From the NCBI GenBank assembly GCA_013360215.1, contig JABWCP010000033.1, positions 1 through 30,600 of the forward strand: a stretch of 30,600 nucleotides of DNA. Reading direction: 5' to 3'. Each line of letters starts with the position of its first letter. Positions within the stretch are counted from its first letter, which is position 1. A model generated the notes under the pieces. That model was not told the DNA's origin, searched no databases, and worked only from the letters and a program-made list of their open reading frames with translations. Positions 18,564 to 26,499 of the stretch are shown piece by piece. Source of the DNA: a bacterium. Lineage in GTDB: Bacteria; CLD3; SB21. A program made the position numbers and the translations under genes.

Positions 18564-19451
18564 TTATTTTGATTCTGAAAGTAGTTTGTACAGCATATTT
18601 ATATACTGCTCCGTAGTCTGAGCTCCGCCTTCACCGAGGTAATTATATTTTTGAAATACGGGGGTCTTCAAAAGTTGATCCGACGTTTGTTTATTCCTTA
18701 GGCCTTCTTCCGCAGCTGTTACGGTCTCTTTGAGCATAATGATATATTCATGCAGCGCTGGCATCGTAGCCAATGGCCCGTGCCCCGGTATGATTTTGAC
18801 ATCCGCAGGAAACATCTTTTCTATTTTGTCCAGCGATGCAATCAATTGGTGAATATTCCCTCCGCCGTCACTGTACACGCCCGGGAACATGCCATGAAAA
18901 AATAAATCACCGAGATGAAGTACATTGGATTGAGTAAAATACACCACGACATCGGCTGACGTGTGACTTCCGGGTATGTGAATAATGCGAATATCTTCCC
19001 CATTGACGGTTAGGATAAGACTATCCGATAAAAATACGCTCGGCATCATATCCAGAGTCGGTGTGGTTTGGGTATGCTTACTACGCAAACGCTTGGCTAT
19101 GTTTTCCTGTCCTATAATAACCGCAGATGTACGCAGATTTTTGTTTCCTTCGATGTGGTCACGATGAAAATGCGAATTGACCACCCACCGGATGGGTAAA
19201 TTGGAAAGCGAAGTGGCCGCTTTTTTCATTTTTTCAGTCATAGAGGCGTACATCGCATCCACCAACAAGACACCTTCATCACCGGCCATCACAGCTACAT
19301 TACCGCCGCCAAATCCGTTTTCACAATCCATCATCCACACCTTACCGGCGACGGGTACGGTGCGAATACGAATACTATCCTGCGCTTGCGAGAAAAGATT
19401 ACTGTTAAGAGATAAAAATAGTCCGCTCGCTAAAAACCAATTCCAAAACAT
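18564..19451 (-). CDS. exported metallo-beta-lactamase-fold hydrolase
   Basis: 295 residues from the ATG at 19451; GGAAGGA 7 bases upstream and the signal peptide MFWNWFLASGLFLSLNSNLFSQ favour it over the upstream TTG at 19493. The zinc-binding set is complete: His94, His96, Asp98, His99 (SHFHRDHIEG), His163 (GSHTSAD), Asp182 (HLGD) and His224 (IIPGHGPL). This pattern is shared by class B beta-lactamase relatives, quinoprotein-relay MBLs and lactonases. The sequence does not prove antibiotic hydrolysis. It precedes the beta-helix gene by 43 bases in the same direction. Confidence 0.9.
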   Translation of the reverse strand: MFWNWFLASGLFLSLNSNLFSQAQDSIRIRTVPVAGKVWMMDCENGFGGGNVAVMAGDEGVLLVDAMYASMTEKMKKAATSLSNLPIRWVVNSHFHRDHIEGNKNLRTSAVIIGQENIAKRLRSKHTQTTPTLDMMPSVFLSDSLILTVNGEDIRIIHIPGSHTSADVVVYFTQSNVLHLGDLFFHGMFPGVYSDGGGNIHQLIASLDKIEKMFPADVKIIPGHGPLATMPALHEYIIMLKETVTAAEEGLRNKQTSDQLLKTPVFQKYNYLGEGGAQTTEQYINMLYKLLSESK

Positions 19452-19563
19452 TTTGAATTCCTTCCACATGAGCACATGAGTATTATTACACAATCCTACC
19501 GAATCAAAGATTCACGAAGTTGGTTAACTATTAATAATAATAATAGATCAACTCTACGTCCGC

Positions 19564-19579
19564 GTTAATCCAGATTAAC
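19564..19579. promoter_or_regulatory. palindrome GTTAATC-CA-GATTAAC upstream of the MBL gene
   Basis: A perfect 7-bp inverted repeat with a 2-base spacer lies in the 250-base gap between the hybrid sensor and the MBL hydrolase, about 115 bases before the latter's ATG. Such symmetry is typical of an operator. The rest of the gap is AT-rich, with a TAA/TTA run and no other feature I can name. Confidence 0.4.
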
Positions 19580-19701
19580 TCAATCAAATTTTGATAGTGA
19601 AAATTTACAGATAAGACGAGATGCGCGCTAACGGTAGTGGGTCAATTATTAGCGGTTTTGTTGCAACTTATGTTGCGGAGATTGTTTTTAAAGATTTTAG
19701 A

Positions 19702-22700
19702 TCAGATCGTATCGGAGGGATTTATGCCAAATTCATCGCGAAAAGCTTTGGTAAAGTGTGACAAACTGGTATAACCGACATCGTAGGCGACCTGCGTCAC
19801 ATTACCGGCTTGTGATTCCAGCAAACTTTTGGCTTTCCGCAAACGTAGTTTTCGTATGAGTTCGGATGGAGTGGTATCGGTAAGCGCGACTAATTTGCGA
19901 TAAACTTGAGAGCGACTCATGGCCAATCTTGCACTGATCGCCTCAACACTAAATTCAGGATCCGACAGGTTCGACTGTATGAGTTGCGTTAATTCTTTCA
20001 AAAAAAGATCGTCCGGTGTTTCACCTTCAAAATCCTGATCCTTGATAAAAATTTCTTTGGCGTATTTTTCACGCAAAAGTTTCCGGCTCTGAATCAGATT
20101 GGCTATACGCGTTCGCAATTCTTTTTCGTTAAACGGTTTTACCAGATAGTCATCGGCCCCGGTCTCCAATCCTTCAATCTTATCTTCGGTATCGGCTTTG
20201 GCCGTCAATAGAATAAGAGGAATATGGCTGGTTCGGCGATCGGATTTCAACTCCCGTGATAATGTAATACCGTCTTTTCGGGGCATCATCACATCAGAAA
20301 TAATAATATCCGGTGTTCTTCGCAAGGCCTCCGCCATACCGTCTTCGCCGTCCGCAGCTTCAATGACACGATAATCATTGCTCACTATACCGCGGATATA
20401 TTGACGTATTTCATCGTTATCTTCGACGATCAACAACGTATTTTTATCGGCATCCGTATCGGCAGCTGTGGTGCTTTGAATCGGTCCGGCAACATCATCC
20501 CATTCGGGCGCGCTTTCTTGGGAATGCGTCTCCGATTCGGTGCGCTCGTCATCGGGTATACTTTGTTCGATGATCGGTATCGTAAAGCTAAAAACCGTAC
20601 CCTCTCCTTGACGGCTCCGCGCTGTCAACGATCCATGATGGAGATGCGCTAACTCTTTGGCCAATGCGAGTCCTATGCCGGTACCGGGGTACGCACGCGT
20701 ACCCGAATGATCGGCTTGATAAAAACGATCAAAAATCAAAACTAAATCGGTTTCACTGATACCGATACCCGTATCTTCGACATCTATTGTCAACGCGCCT
20801 TCGTTCGCATATACTTTAACAGATACACCGCCCTCGTTTGTAAATTTGATCGCATTGGAAAGCAGGTTAAATAATATTTTTTCGATGACATCGCGATCAC
20901 GATACATAATCGGAAGATCAGGGGTTAAGTCAAGTGTCAGCGATAATTTCTTTTTATCGGCTAATGATTCAAAAGAAAATACCACCGGTTTTATGAAATC
21001 CCAATTACCACGATAAGCTCTCAACTTCATCTGGCGGTGTTCGATTTTTGAAAGATCAAGAAGCTGATTAACTAATCGCAAGAGTCTGCGTGTATTGCGA
21101 AGCATGGATTCTATAGTAATTTCATCCGCCGGTTTTTCTTTCATTGATTCCAGCGGGCCTTGTATTAAGGTTAACGGCGTTCGGAATTCGTGAGAAATAT
21201 TTGCAAAAAAACGTGATTTCTGCGCATCCAGTGCTTCTAATTTTTGCGTCTGCACGGATAAAAGATGCGTACGCTCTTCAACAATACGTTCTAACCGTCC
21301 CTTTTCACGCATAATCTGAAAATATCGCCACCGCACAATTCCCGTAACCATCGCCATAAAAATCGTACCATATAGCAACCATGCCCACCAAGTCCTGAAC
21401 CACGGTGGAAGAATCGTGAATCGCAACATCGTTGACTGGGTGACATGTTGAGCGTTGATTGCTTTCACATGAAATACATAATCGCCTTCGCTCAGATTAG
21501 AATAAACGCGCAACGCTTCAACACTCCAATCACCTGGCTCTGATTCAAAACCTTCAAGCCACGTTTGATAACGGGTCATGGTTTCATCAAAATATGACGT
21601 GGCTCCGTACTCGATGCGTACCGAATTAAACGCATAGGGCAATATTATAGGTTCAAAACGCCGGTCATTAATAATAAGCGATGAGTCATGCCCTATACTA
21701 AAACGTGAAATGACCGTATGAAATGTTTGCGAACGCACGATACGGGACAAATCCATACGCAATATACCGTCGTCCGTAAGAAACCATACGTAGCCCTGCT
21801 GATCACGATACACTTCGTTAGGCGCAAATTGTTGGGTATGATTATGTATACGCCAATACCGATGGTTATCCCACCGCCACGAGACGCCTTCGCGATGCCC
21901 ATTCCAAACGGCGGATGAAGTAAAAAGCCAAATAGTACCGATATTATCCTGAAGTGCTTTGATGATATTTGTCGTATCCGGAAAGAATGATGTACTAACC
22001 ACTAATTCATTTATTCGGTAATCATATCTAAAAAGCGAATCATGGCGCTTCATAAAAATCATCGAATCGGCGCTCAGCACCATGCGCCATGCTTCATCAA
22101 ACGCGTGAGTTTTCATGTTTTTCAAATCAACTTTGTACACCCTGCCGTAATCCGATTCGACCCATAAAAAACCCTTTCGATCACTTCTCAGCTGCGCAAC
22201 GCCGGCAATATCGTCTGTATTTGGAATAGGTGTTTCACGATTTTCAAACTGATCATACAACGACAACCCCACACGCTTTCCAAGCACTAAAAAACGCTCA
22301 TCCAGTACGGCAATACTTGTCGCATCGGGAGTATTTGCAATTAGTTTATACTGTCCATTTTTTTCAATAGACAACAAACCTCGTCCGGAGGCAAAATAAT
22401 GTTTATCTCCTACCGTGACGCCGCCGTTGATCCGGCCAAAATTTTGAGGAATAACTTTCCCGTTTTCAATTCGGTAAAGATCATTGAGCGTACCGATATA
22501 AAAATTACGACCTGTTTGGGCTATAGCGTAAACGCAGCCTTTTATACCATGTTGTTTTTGTAATACGCTTAGCGGCGAACGATCTATTTTATTAATACCA
22601 TCTTCCGTTACAACCCATACGTTACCTTCACGGTCCTCCATAACATTACGCGTAGAATTAACGGATAAACCATTATCCTCATTGATAATATTAAATTGGG

Positions 22701-23493
22701 TTAGTGTGGAATCAAAAAAAATTACACCTTCGGAACGTGTTCTGAAAACATATCCTCCATCCGATAAATGAATCCCGCTTCGGACATCTTTCGCCGGATA
22801 TACAAGCCTTTCTTCGCCGTTTACCCATACTGAAATTCCGTACGTCGTGCTGGCAACAATTTTATTTTCGCCGCTTATCAAAACGGAATATACCCTCGGA
22901 ACATTTTTAAAGTATGGTAATGGAACAAGTGAATCCCCGATGACCTCTGCTATCCCCTGATCTGTGTCACCGAAATAATTAACAAAAATTCGATTTTGAG
23001 AAATATTACCTGTTCCGAAAAATTGTTTAGGCCGCCGAGATGTTATCGAATCCCCGTGATATCGGAATATGGCATTCCGATCAATAAAAATGACTTCATC
23101 ACCACGTATAAGTACATCACGATTAAGATCAACCGGCGTATGCGCCGGGACCAAGGGTTTAAGCGATACCACGCGCGGCTGACCGCGTTCAAAATCAGCA
23201 TAACCTAGTTGCTGAAATCCGCCATAAAATAATTTTCCGGTTCGTTCATCAATTTTTATTTGATTAATATCAATTTCATTAAGTAGACCGTTGATTTTTT
23301 TCCACCGCGCCCCGTCAAACGTAAATACACCGTTATAGTTTATCACATATATAATGCCGCTGGAATCCTGCGTAATATCAAAACTCTGCGGGTGAGCTCC
23401 GGAGGGATTATAGATGGTAATACGCGGCGGGATATCCTGAGCGGAAACTATGACCGCAAACCAAAGTACAACAAAAGAAAATGTAAAACGCAT
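19702..23493 (-). CDS. hybrid two-component system sensor-regulator (propeller, kinase, receiver, AraC)
   Basis: 1263 residues: one polypeptide combines sensor, kinase and transcription factor. Signal peptide 1-19; two-bladed-propeller (Reg_prop) and Y_Y_Y sensor region ~25-695 in the periplasm; membrane segment ~703-721; HisKA with phospho-acceptor His768 (ANISHEFRTPL); HATPase with Asn877/880, DTGIG 907-911 and GTGIGLAL 937-944; receiver with Glu1024/Asp1025, phospho-Asp1067, Thr1097 and Lys1119; AraC-type helix-turn-helix 1180-1263 (SRSQVYRKL, VGYTSLSHFTKAFRDEFG). All catalytic residues are intact. Typical of Bacteroidota, where such proteins sense glycans and switch on nearby loci; no SusC/D pair is near, so the signal is unknown. 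No clear ribosome site. Confidence 0.97.
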   Translation of the reverse strand: MRFTFSFVVLWFAVIVSAQDIPPRITIYNPSGAHPQSFDITQDSSGIIYVINYNGVFTFDGARWKKINGLLNEIDINQIKIDERTGKLFYGGFQQLGYADFERGQPRVVSLKPLVPAHTPVDLNRDVLIRGDEVIFIDRNAIFRYHGDSITSRRPKQFFGTGNISQNRIFVNYFGDTDQGIAEVIGDSLVPLPYFKNVPRVYSVLISGENKIVASTTYGISVWVNGEERLVYPAKDVRSGIHLSDGGYVFRTRSEGVIFFDSTLTQFNIINEDNGLSVNSTRNVMEDREGNVWVVTEDGINKIDRSPLSVLQKQHGIKGCVYAIAQTGRNFYIGTLNDLYRIENGKVIPQNFGRINGGVTVGDKHYFASGRGLLSIEKNGQYKLIANTPDATSIAVLDERFLVLGKRVGLSLYDQFENRETPIPNTDDIAGVAQLRSDRKGFLWVESDYGRVYKVDLKNMKTHAFDEAWRMVLSADSMIFMKRHDSLFRYDYRINELVVSTSFFPDTTNIIKALQDNIGTIWLFTSSAVWNGHREGVSWRWDNHRYWRIHNHTQQFAPNEVYRDQQGYVWFLTDDGILRMDLSRIVRSQTFHTVISRFSIGHDSSLIINDRRFEPIILPYAFNSVRIEYGATSYFDETMTRYQTWLEGFESEPGDWSVEALRVYSNLSEGDYVFHVKAINAQHVTQSTMLRFTILPPWFRTWWAWLLYGTIFMAMVTGIVRWRYFQIMREKGRLERIVEERTHLLSVQTQKLEALDAQKSRFFANISHEFRTPLTLIQGPLESMKEKPADEITIESMLRNTRRLLRLVNQLLDLSKIEHRQMKLRAYRGNWDFIKPVVFSFESLADKKKLSLTLDLTPDLPIMYRDRDVIEKILFNLLSNAIKFTNEGGVSVKVYANEGALTIDVEDTGIGISETDLVLIFDRFYQADHSGTRAYPGTGIGLALAKELAHLHHGSLTARSRQGEGTVFSFTIPIIEQSIPDDERTESETHSQESAPEWDDVAGPIQSTTAADTDADKNTLLIVEDNDEIRQYIRGIVSNDYRVIEAADGEDGMAEALRRTPDIIISDVMMPRKDGITLSRELKSDRRTSHIPLILLTAKADTEDKIEGLETGADDYLVKPFNEKELRTRIANLIQSRKLLREKYAKEIFIKDQDFEGETPDDLFLKELTQLIQSNLSDPEFSVEAISARLAMSRSQVYRKLVALTDTTPSELIRKLRLRKAKSLLESQAGNVTQVAYDVGYTSLSHFTKAFRDEFGINPSDTI

Positions 23494-23530
23494 ATTTACA
23501 GATAACCAATACTAACTACTTAGATGTAGC

Positions 23531-23560
23531 AATGTATGCAAAAAAGTTGAAAACGGTCAA
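23531..23560 (-). promoter_or_regulatory. candidate promoter of the hybrid sensor gene
   Basis: On the minus strand TTGACC and TACATT are separated by 18 bases, about 40 bases before the ATG of the sensor. Sigma-70-like spacing, but Bacteroidota promoters differ in consensus, so this is tentative. Confidence 0.4.
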
Positions 23561-23562
23561 AA

Positions 23563-23591
23563 AAAAAGCAAGGCTCTCAGCCTTGCTTTTT
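23563..23591. terminator. strong bidirectional rho-independent terminator
   Basis: A perfect 13-bp stem (AAAAAGCAAGGCT pairing with AGCCTTGCTTTTT) with a CTC loop, flanked by an A-run on one side and T-run on the other, so it can stop transcription in both directions. It closes the transcript of the (mostly lost) gene whose 3' end is at 23612 and insulates the sensor gene. Confidence 0.85.
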
Positions 23592-23611
23592 ATAATCACT
23601 ATAACCTCAGG

Positions 23612-23743
23612 TTACGAAGCCGCGCCGAGCGTTTGCAGCTTCTGCATAAGCGCCGTTGCAATTTGCGCCTGTGTGCCGCTCGGATAGGCATATCCAGTAC
23701 CTAGCCGTATGATCTTAAACTTAAAGATGAAAATTTCACTAGG
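23612..23743 (-). pseudogene. 3' remnant of a lost gene ahead of the terminator
   Basis: A 43-codon open stretch ends in TAA at 23612, 20 bases before the terminator, and has no start codon near its beginning. The last ~30 codons (GTGYAYPSGTQAQIATAL, then MQKLQTLGAAS) are GC-rich and use the codons of the surrounding genes (GCG, ACG, CGG), unlike the AT-rich lipoprotein gene just upstream. I interpret it as the tail of an ancestral gene whose 5' part was replaced. It is in the same frame as the lipoprotein, after its TAA, so a read-through extension is the alternative. No family recognised. Confidence 0.5.
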
Positions 23744-24916
23744 TTACTGCACTGGATCGTATTGCATATGCACGGTAGAAGTTATTGTGATATTTGGATA
23801 CCCCTGTCTTGTGAGAACTGCAGTCCAAATTACTCGACCACTTGGTAAACAATAACCAGGAGGCGGGTTTTCATTAGGATAGCACGATCCTAATGCAAGT
23901 GAAATAATTCCTTTTTTGACTGGAGAATTTTGAACACTGACAGCAACATACTCATTTGTATTTATAGCTTGATAAGTCAAACTGGCAACTGAATAACCAT
24001 AAACACTCGGATCATAACCGTTCATTCTCGGAATATATTCGTATGTTGAAATTGTTTGCCCATTTACCCCATTGACAGGATATCTTTGTCCGAGAATATA
24101 ACTTGATGGCGGTGTCCAAGTTACCTGCAAAGATAGCTTTCCGCTTATAAATTTCCTATAAGAATTTCCGTCCGGATTTATCAATCCAAAAGCCATCCAT
24201 CCATCTGGCAATCTGCTTATAAAATCATTATAAAAATCTGAACCAGGAGTTGAATTCAAGGTCAAGATATCATTTTGAAAATTACCATATGATGTATTAC
24301 TATTTGACATTGCATTAAAAATATCATCAAGATTTGTATTATTACCATTGACAAAAGACGGTTTAAGTGATGTTTTGACAAAATTTGTTAGCTGTAAGTG
24401 CGCAAATGGACTACTAGCGCCATTATCATTATAATATGTGTACATAGTCGAAAAACCTTGAATACTGTATATCGTTGATCCTGGAACTATTGCACCAGTG
24501 TTCCAAATATACAATCCTCTTCGATATAGGTATCTAGTATCTCCAGCCGAAGGAGTATCAATATCCTCTCCAAGAACTCTAACACCATCAAGCGATCTAT
24601 TGTAAAAATACCATGTCTGGTTCCAGTAAGAGCTGAATTCCTTCTCTAATGTCCATCTTTCAAACGGATCAATAGTAGTAATATAAGTTACAGGTTGGGG
24701 GGGTGTTCCGCCGCCTTCATCTCCTGGAGGTTTATCCAAAAAAAGATTGTTCTGTGACATTATATAGGTATTTGAATGCCCATCGCTCAATTCCGGGACA
24801 ATCTCTAAATTATCAAAATCATTTTTCTGTACAACATCTTGATTTACCTGTACATCCTTATTCTCACATGACAACAAGAAAACAAGAATCAACCCACCTA
24901 CACTTAGCTTTTTCAT
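23744..24916 (-). CDS. AT-rich surface lipoprotein, function unknown
   Basis: 390 residues. MKKLSVGGLILVFLLSC is a lipoprotein signal with lipid Cys17. The mature protein is rich in Asn, Tyr, Ser and Thr, with a Gly/Pro hinge near residues 64-75 (DEGGGTPPQP) and a C-terminal beta-rich part with two cysteines (LGSCYPNENPPPGYCLP). No family is recognised. Base composition is visibly more AT-rich than its neighbours and it sits next to insertion-sequence remnants, both signs of horizontal acquisition. An unusually strong ribosome site (AGGAGTAGGAGGGA) precedes the ATG. A run of seven C in the hinge could shift frame by slippage. Confidence 0.75.
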   Translation of the reverse strand: MKKLSVGGLILVFLLSCENKDVQVNQDVVQKNDFDNLEIVPELSDGHSNTYIMSQNNLFLDKPPGDEGGGTPPQPVTYITTIDPFERWTLEKEFSSYWNQTWYFYNRSLDGVRVLGEDIDTPSAGDTRYLYRRGLYIWNTGAIVPGSTIYSIQGFSTMYTYYNDNGASSPFAHLQLTNFVKTSLKPSFVNGNNTNLDDIFNAMSNSNTSYGNFQNDILTLNSTPGSDFYNDFISRLPDGWMAFGLINPDGNSYRKFISGKLSLQVTWTPPSSYILGQRYPVNGVNGQTISTYEYIPRMNGYDPSVYGYSVASLTYQAINTNEYVAVSVQNSPVKKGIISLALGSCYPNENPPPGYCLPSGRVIWTAVLTRQGYPNITITSTVHMQYDPVQ

Positions 24917-25024
24917 GAAATCCCTCCTACTCCTAAAGATTAAGTATGCTACCGATATTGAAAATAATTTATTCTATGATGTTGCAAGCTAAAAAACTAT
25001 TTTTAAAATGTCAATATTTAAAAT

Positions 25025-25043
25025 AACCCGTTGTGTGAATTAA
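25025..25043 (+). repeat. left terminal inverted repeat of the IS982-type element
   Basis: 19 bases, exact complement of the copy at 26469-26487. The transposase stop codon lies inside it. Confidence 0.88.
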
Positions 25044-25310
25044 GCGAAAGCATATTTGATAAGGTTAAGATTTTTTTGATTTTGATGATTAAAGAGTTGC
25101 GAAATAGTTAGCGCCGTGATTTTGGAAAGTATTCGAGTTTTAAAGCCATCCAAGGATTTGGCATAGTTGCGCTGGATCATAAATTGATCACAGAGTTGCG
25201 AAAAAAGAGTTTCAATCCGTTTACGTGATTTACGAAGGATGGAAGGTTGTTTAACATATTTTTTTTGATTGGCACGCATAGGTGTTTGCAGGTTAATACG
25301 GGCCGAGGTA
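25040..25310 (-). pseudogene. IS982-type transposase, C-terminal fragment
   Basis: About 89 codons. LRKSRKRIETLFSQLCDQ followed by FMIQRNYAKSLDGFKTRI is the conserved C-terminal end of IS982-family DDE transposases. The frame is open right up to the boundary of the nested element at 25311 (SARINLQTPMRANQKK), so the gene was cut there; the N-terminal fragment lies at 26058-26400. Confidence 0.85.
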
Positions 25311-25377
25311 TGGACTTGCTATATTGTAAAGGACACTGAGTTAAGGTAAATTAACTTAACAAAATGAGGTCAGAATC

Positions 25378-25610
25378 ATGCACATTATCATAAGGCAGTT
25401 CACAGGCGAGTATAAGCTTGAGACCGTGCGATTAAGCTATCAGCGTGGTAGTATAGTGGAGTTAGCCTCCGAATTAGGCTTGCGTCCGTCATTGATTTAT
25501 CGTTGGCGTAGCGAGTTTGAAACAAGCGGTGAAAAAAAATTTTCCGGGTAACGGCCATAGCCGGACTAATGAGGATGAAATTGTACGTCTCAAGCGAGAA
25601 TTGGCGGATG
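25378..25610 (+). pseudogene. IS3-family OrfA remnant (frameshifted)
   Basis: Starts ATG 25378: MHIIIRQFTGEYKLETVRLS, then a helix-turn-helix (IVELASELGLRPSLIYRWRSEF) that binds the IS ends. The frame stops at 25551 after a run of eight A and four T; one base fewer would restore FPGNGHSRTNEDEIVRL, the normal continuation. After about 20 more codons it meets the deletion junction near 25605. Confidence 0.8.
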
Positions 25611-26027
25611 GACTTGGCTGATCGTCAGATCATAGGATGGTCATTTTCTCAATCTATGACGAGTCAAGCTACGGCCATTACAGCCTTTCAAATGGCATGT
25701 ATTAAGCGTAAGCCTGCTCATGCGATGATCTTTCCTGACCGGGGTAGTCAGTATGCGGCTGAAGCTTTTCGTAATCTTTTGGCTAGTTATGGAATATGTC
25801 AGAGTATGAGCCGCAAAGGTAATTGTTGGGACAACGCTGTAGCGGAATCCTTCTTTAAAACCCTTAAAACGGAATTACCAAAAGGGTATCAAAAATTGAC
25901 GTATGAAGAGCTTCGCATGCAGATATTTGAATATATCGAAATTTGGTATAATCGAAAACGTTTACATTCGGCGTTGGATTACAGAACGCCTATGGAAATG
26001 GAATCTTTATTAACACTTGTCGCTTAA
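25608..26027 (+). pseudogene. IS3-family OrfB transposase remnant (DDE core)
   Basis: The readable part starts at MDLADRQIIGW, whose Asp is the first catalytic residue of the DDE triad, and contains the second (FPDRGSQYAAEAF) and the Glu of CWDNAVAESFFKTLKTEL, then the typical YNRKRLHSALDYRTP end. The ~130 residues that normally precede the first Asp, and the OrfA-OrfB frameshift site, are deleted. An upstream in-frame ATG at 25569 is only an accident of the junction. Not expected to be active. Confidence 0.85.
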
Positions 26028-26057
26028 CCAACTGTCCACTTTTATGTGGCAAGTTCA

Positions 26058-26400
26058 TAGTGTCTATGATGAATACCAATGGGTCGAGGTTAAGTTCTTG
26101 TACGATACGTTGACGCAGGCTTTCGATAAAAGAAAACAATTTACGGCGGCGTACATTATATCCGGAGCGATCAATAAGTGCAGGAATTGTTTTGGGGTAT
26201 CGCCGAAGATGCGTAAACAAACGGTTTTCGCTGTCTATGGAAAGAATTTCACTGCTGAGACTCAAGGCCATCACAGCGGCATCGGATAATTTAGGACGAG
26301 GGCCGGGTTTAGGGATATTACCATGCCCATCGAAACGGTCTGATAAATGTTGATGTACCATTTTGAGTACGCGAGCGAATGTTTCTTTGAAGTTGTGCAT
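26058..26400 (-). pseudogene. IS982-type transposase, N-terminal fragment
   Basis: From the ATG at 26400 (AGGA upstream) the frame reads through GPRPKLSDAAVMALSLSSE, LIDRSGYNVRRRKLF and LDPLVFIIDT, where the IS3-type element begins. FIIDT is the first catalytic Asp region of the IS982 DDE transposase. Beyond 26058 the reading frame continues into foreign sequence and soon stops. The central part with the second catalytic Asp is absent from both fragments. Confidence 0.85.
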
Positions 26401-26468
26401 GAATTTGATTCCTAAAAATTTCAAATTCATTTTTAGTACAGCCAAATTCATGCCAACATTATATTACT

Positions 26469-26487
26469 TTAATTCACACAACGGGTT
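26469..26487 (-). repeat. right terminal inverted repeat of the IS982-type element
   Basis: 19 bases, exact complement of 25025-25043; outer boundary of the composite insertion. Confidence 0.88.
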
Positions 26488-26499
26488 GAATAAATGATT

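Larger units (their letters stand above)
25311..26057 (+). mobile_element. IS3-family element with large internal deletion, nested in the IS982-type element
   Basis: Imperfect terminal inverted repeats begin TGGACTTGC at 25311 and end GGCAAGTTCA at 26057 (TG...CA ends typical of IS3), continuing to a shared GGACA. The element is 747 bases, against about 1.2-1.3 kb for the family; OrfA is frameshifted and the front of OrfB is gone. Flanks share only TA, so no clear target duplication is visible, which fits loss of adjacent IS982 sequence. Confidence 0.82.
25025..26487 (-). mobile_element. IS982-family insertion sequence, interrupted and decayed
   Basis: Bounded by perfect 19-bp terminal inverted repeats, AACCCGTTGTGTGAATTAA at 25025-25043 and its complement at 26469-26487. 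Minus the nested IS3-type element, about 716 bases remain; family members are usually near 1 kb, so roughly 250-300 bases from the middle of the transposase are missing. No convincing target duplication flanks it. The right end is only 12 bases from the stop of the PLP-enzyme gene. Confidence 0.85.

Noticed and set aside
18564-19451. Calling the MBL protein an antibiotic-resistance beta-lactamase
   Set aside because: The metal motif is shared by many unrelated hydrolases; nothing specific to a beta-lactamase class was seen.
25545-25551. Programmed frameshift at the A8T4 run of the IS3 OrfA
   Set aside because: IS3 frameshifting occurs near the OrfA end at the OrfB overlap, not in the middle of OrfA, and goes the other way; a plain mutation fits better.
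25011-26497. Target-site duplication around the IS982-type element
   Set aside because: The flanks are both AT-rich but do not match over 3 or more bases in any alignment of the ends that I tried.
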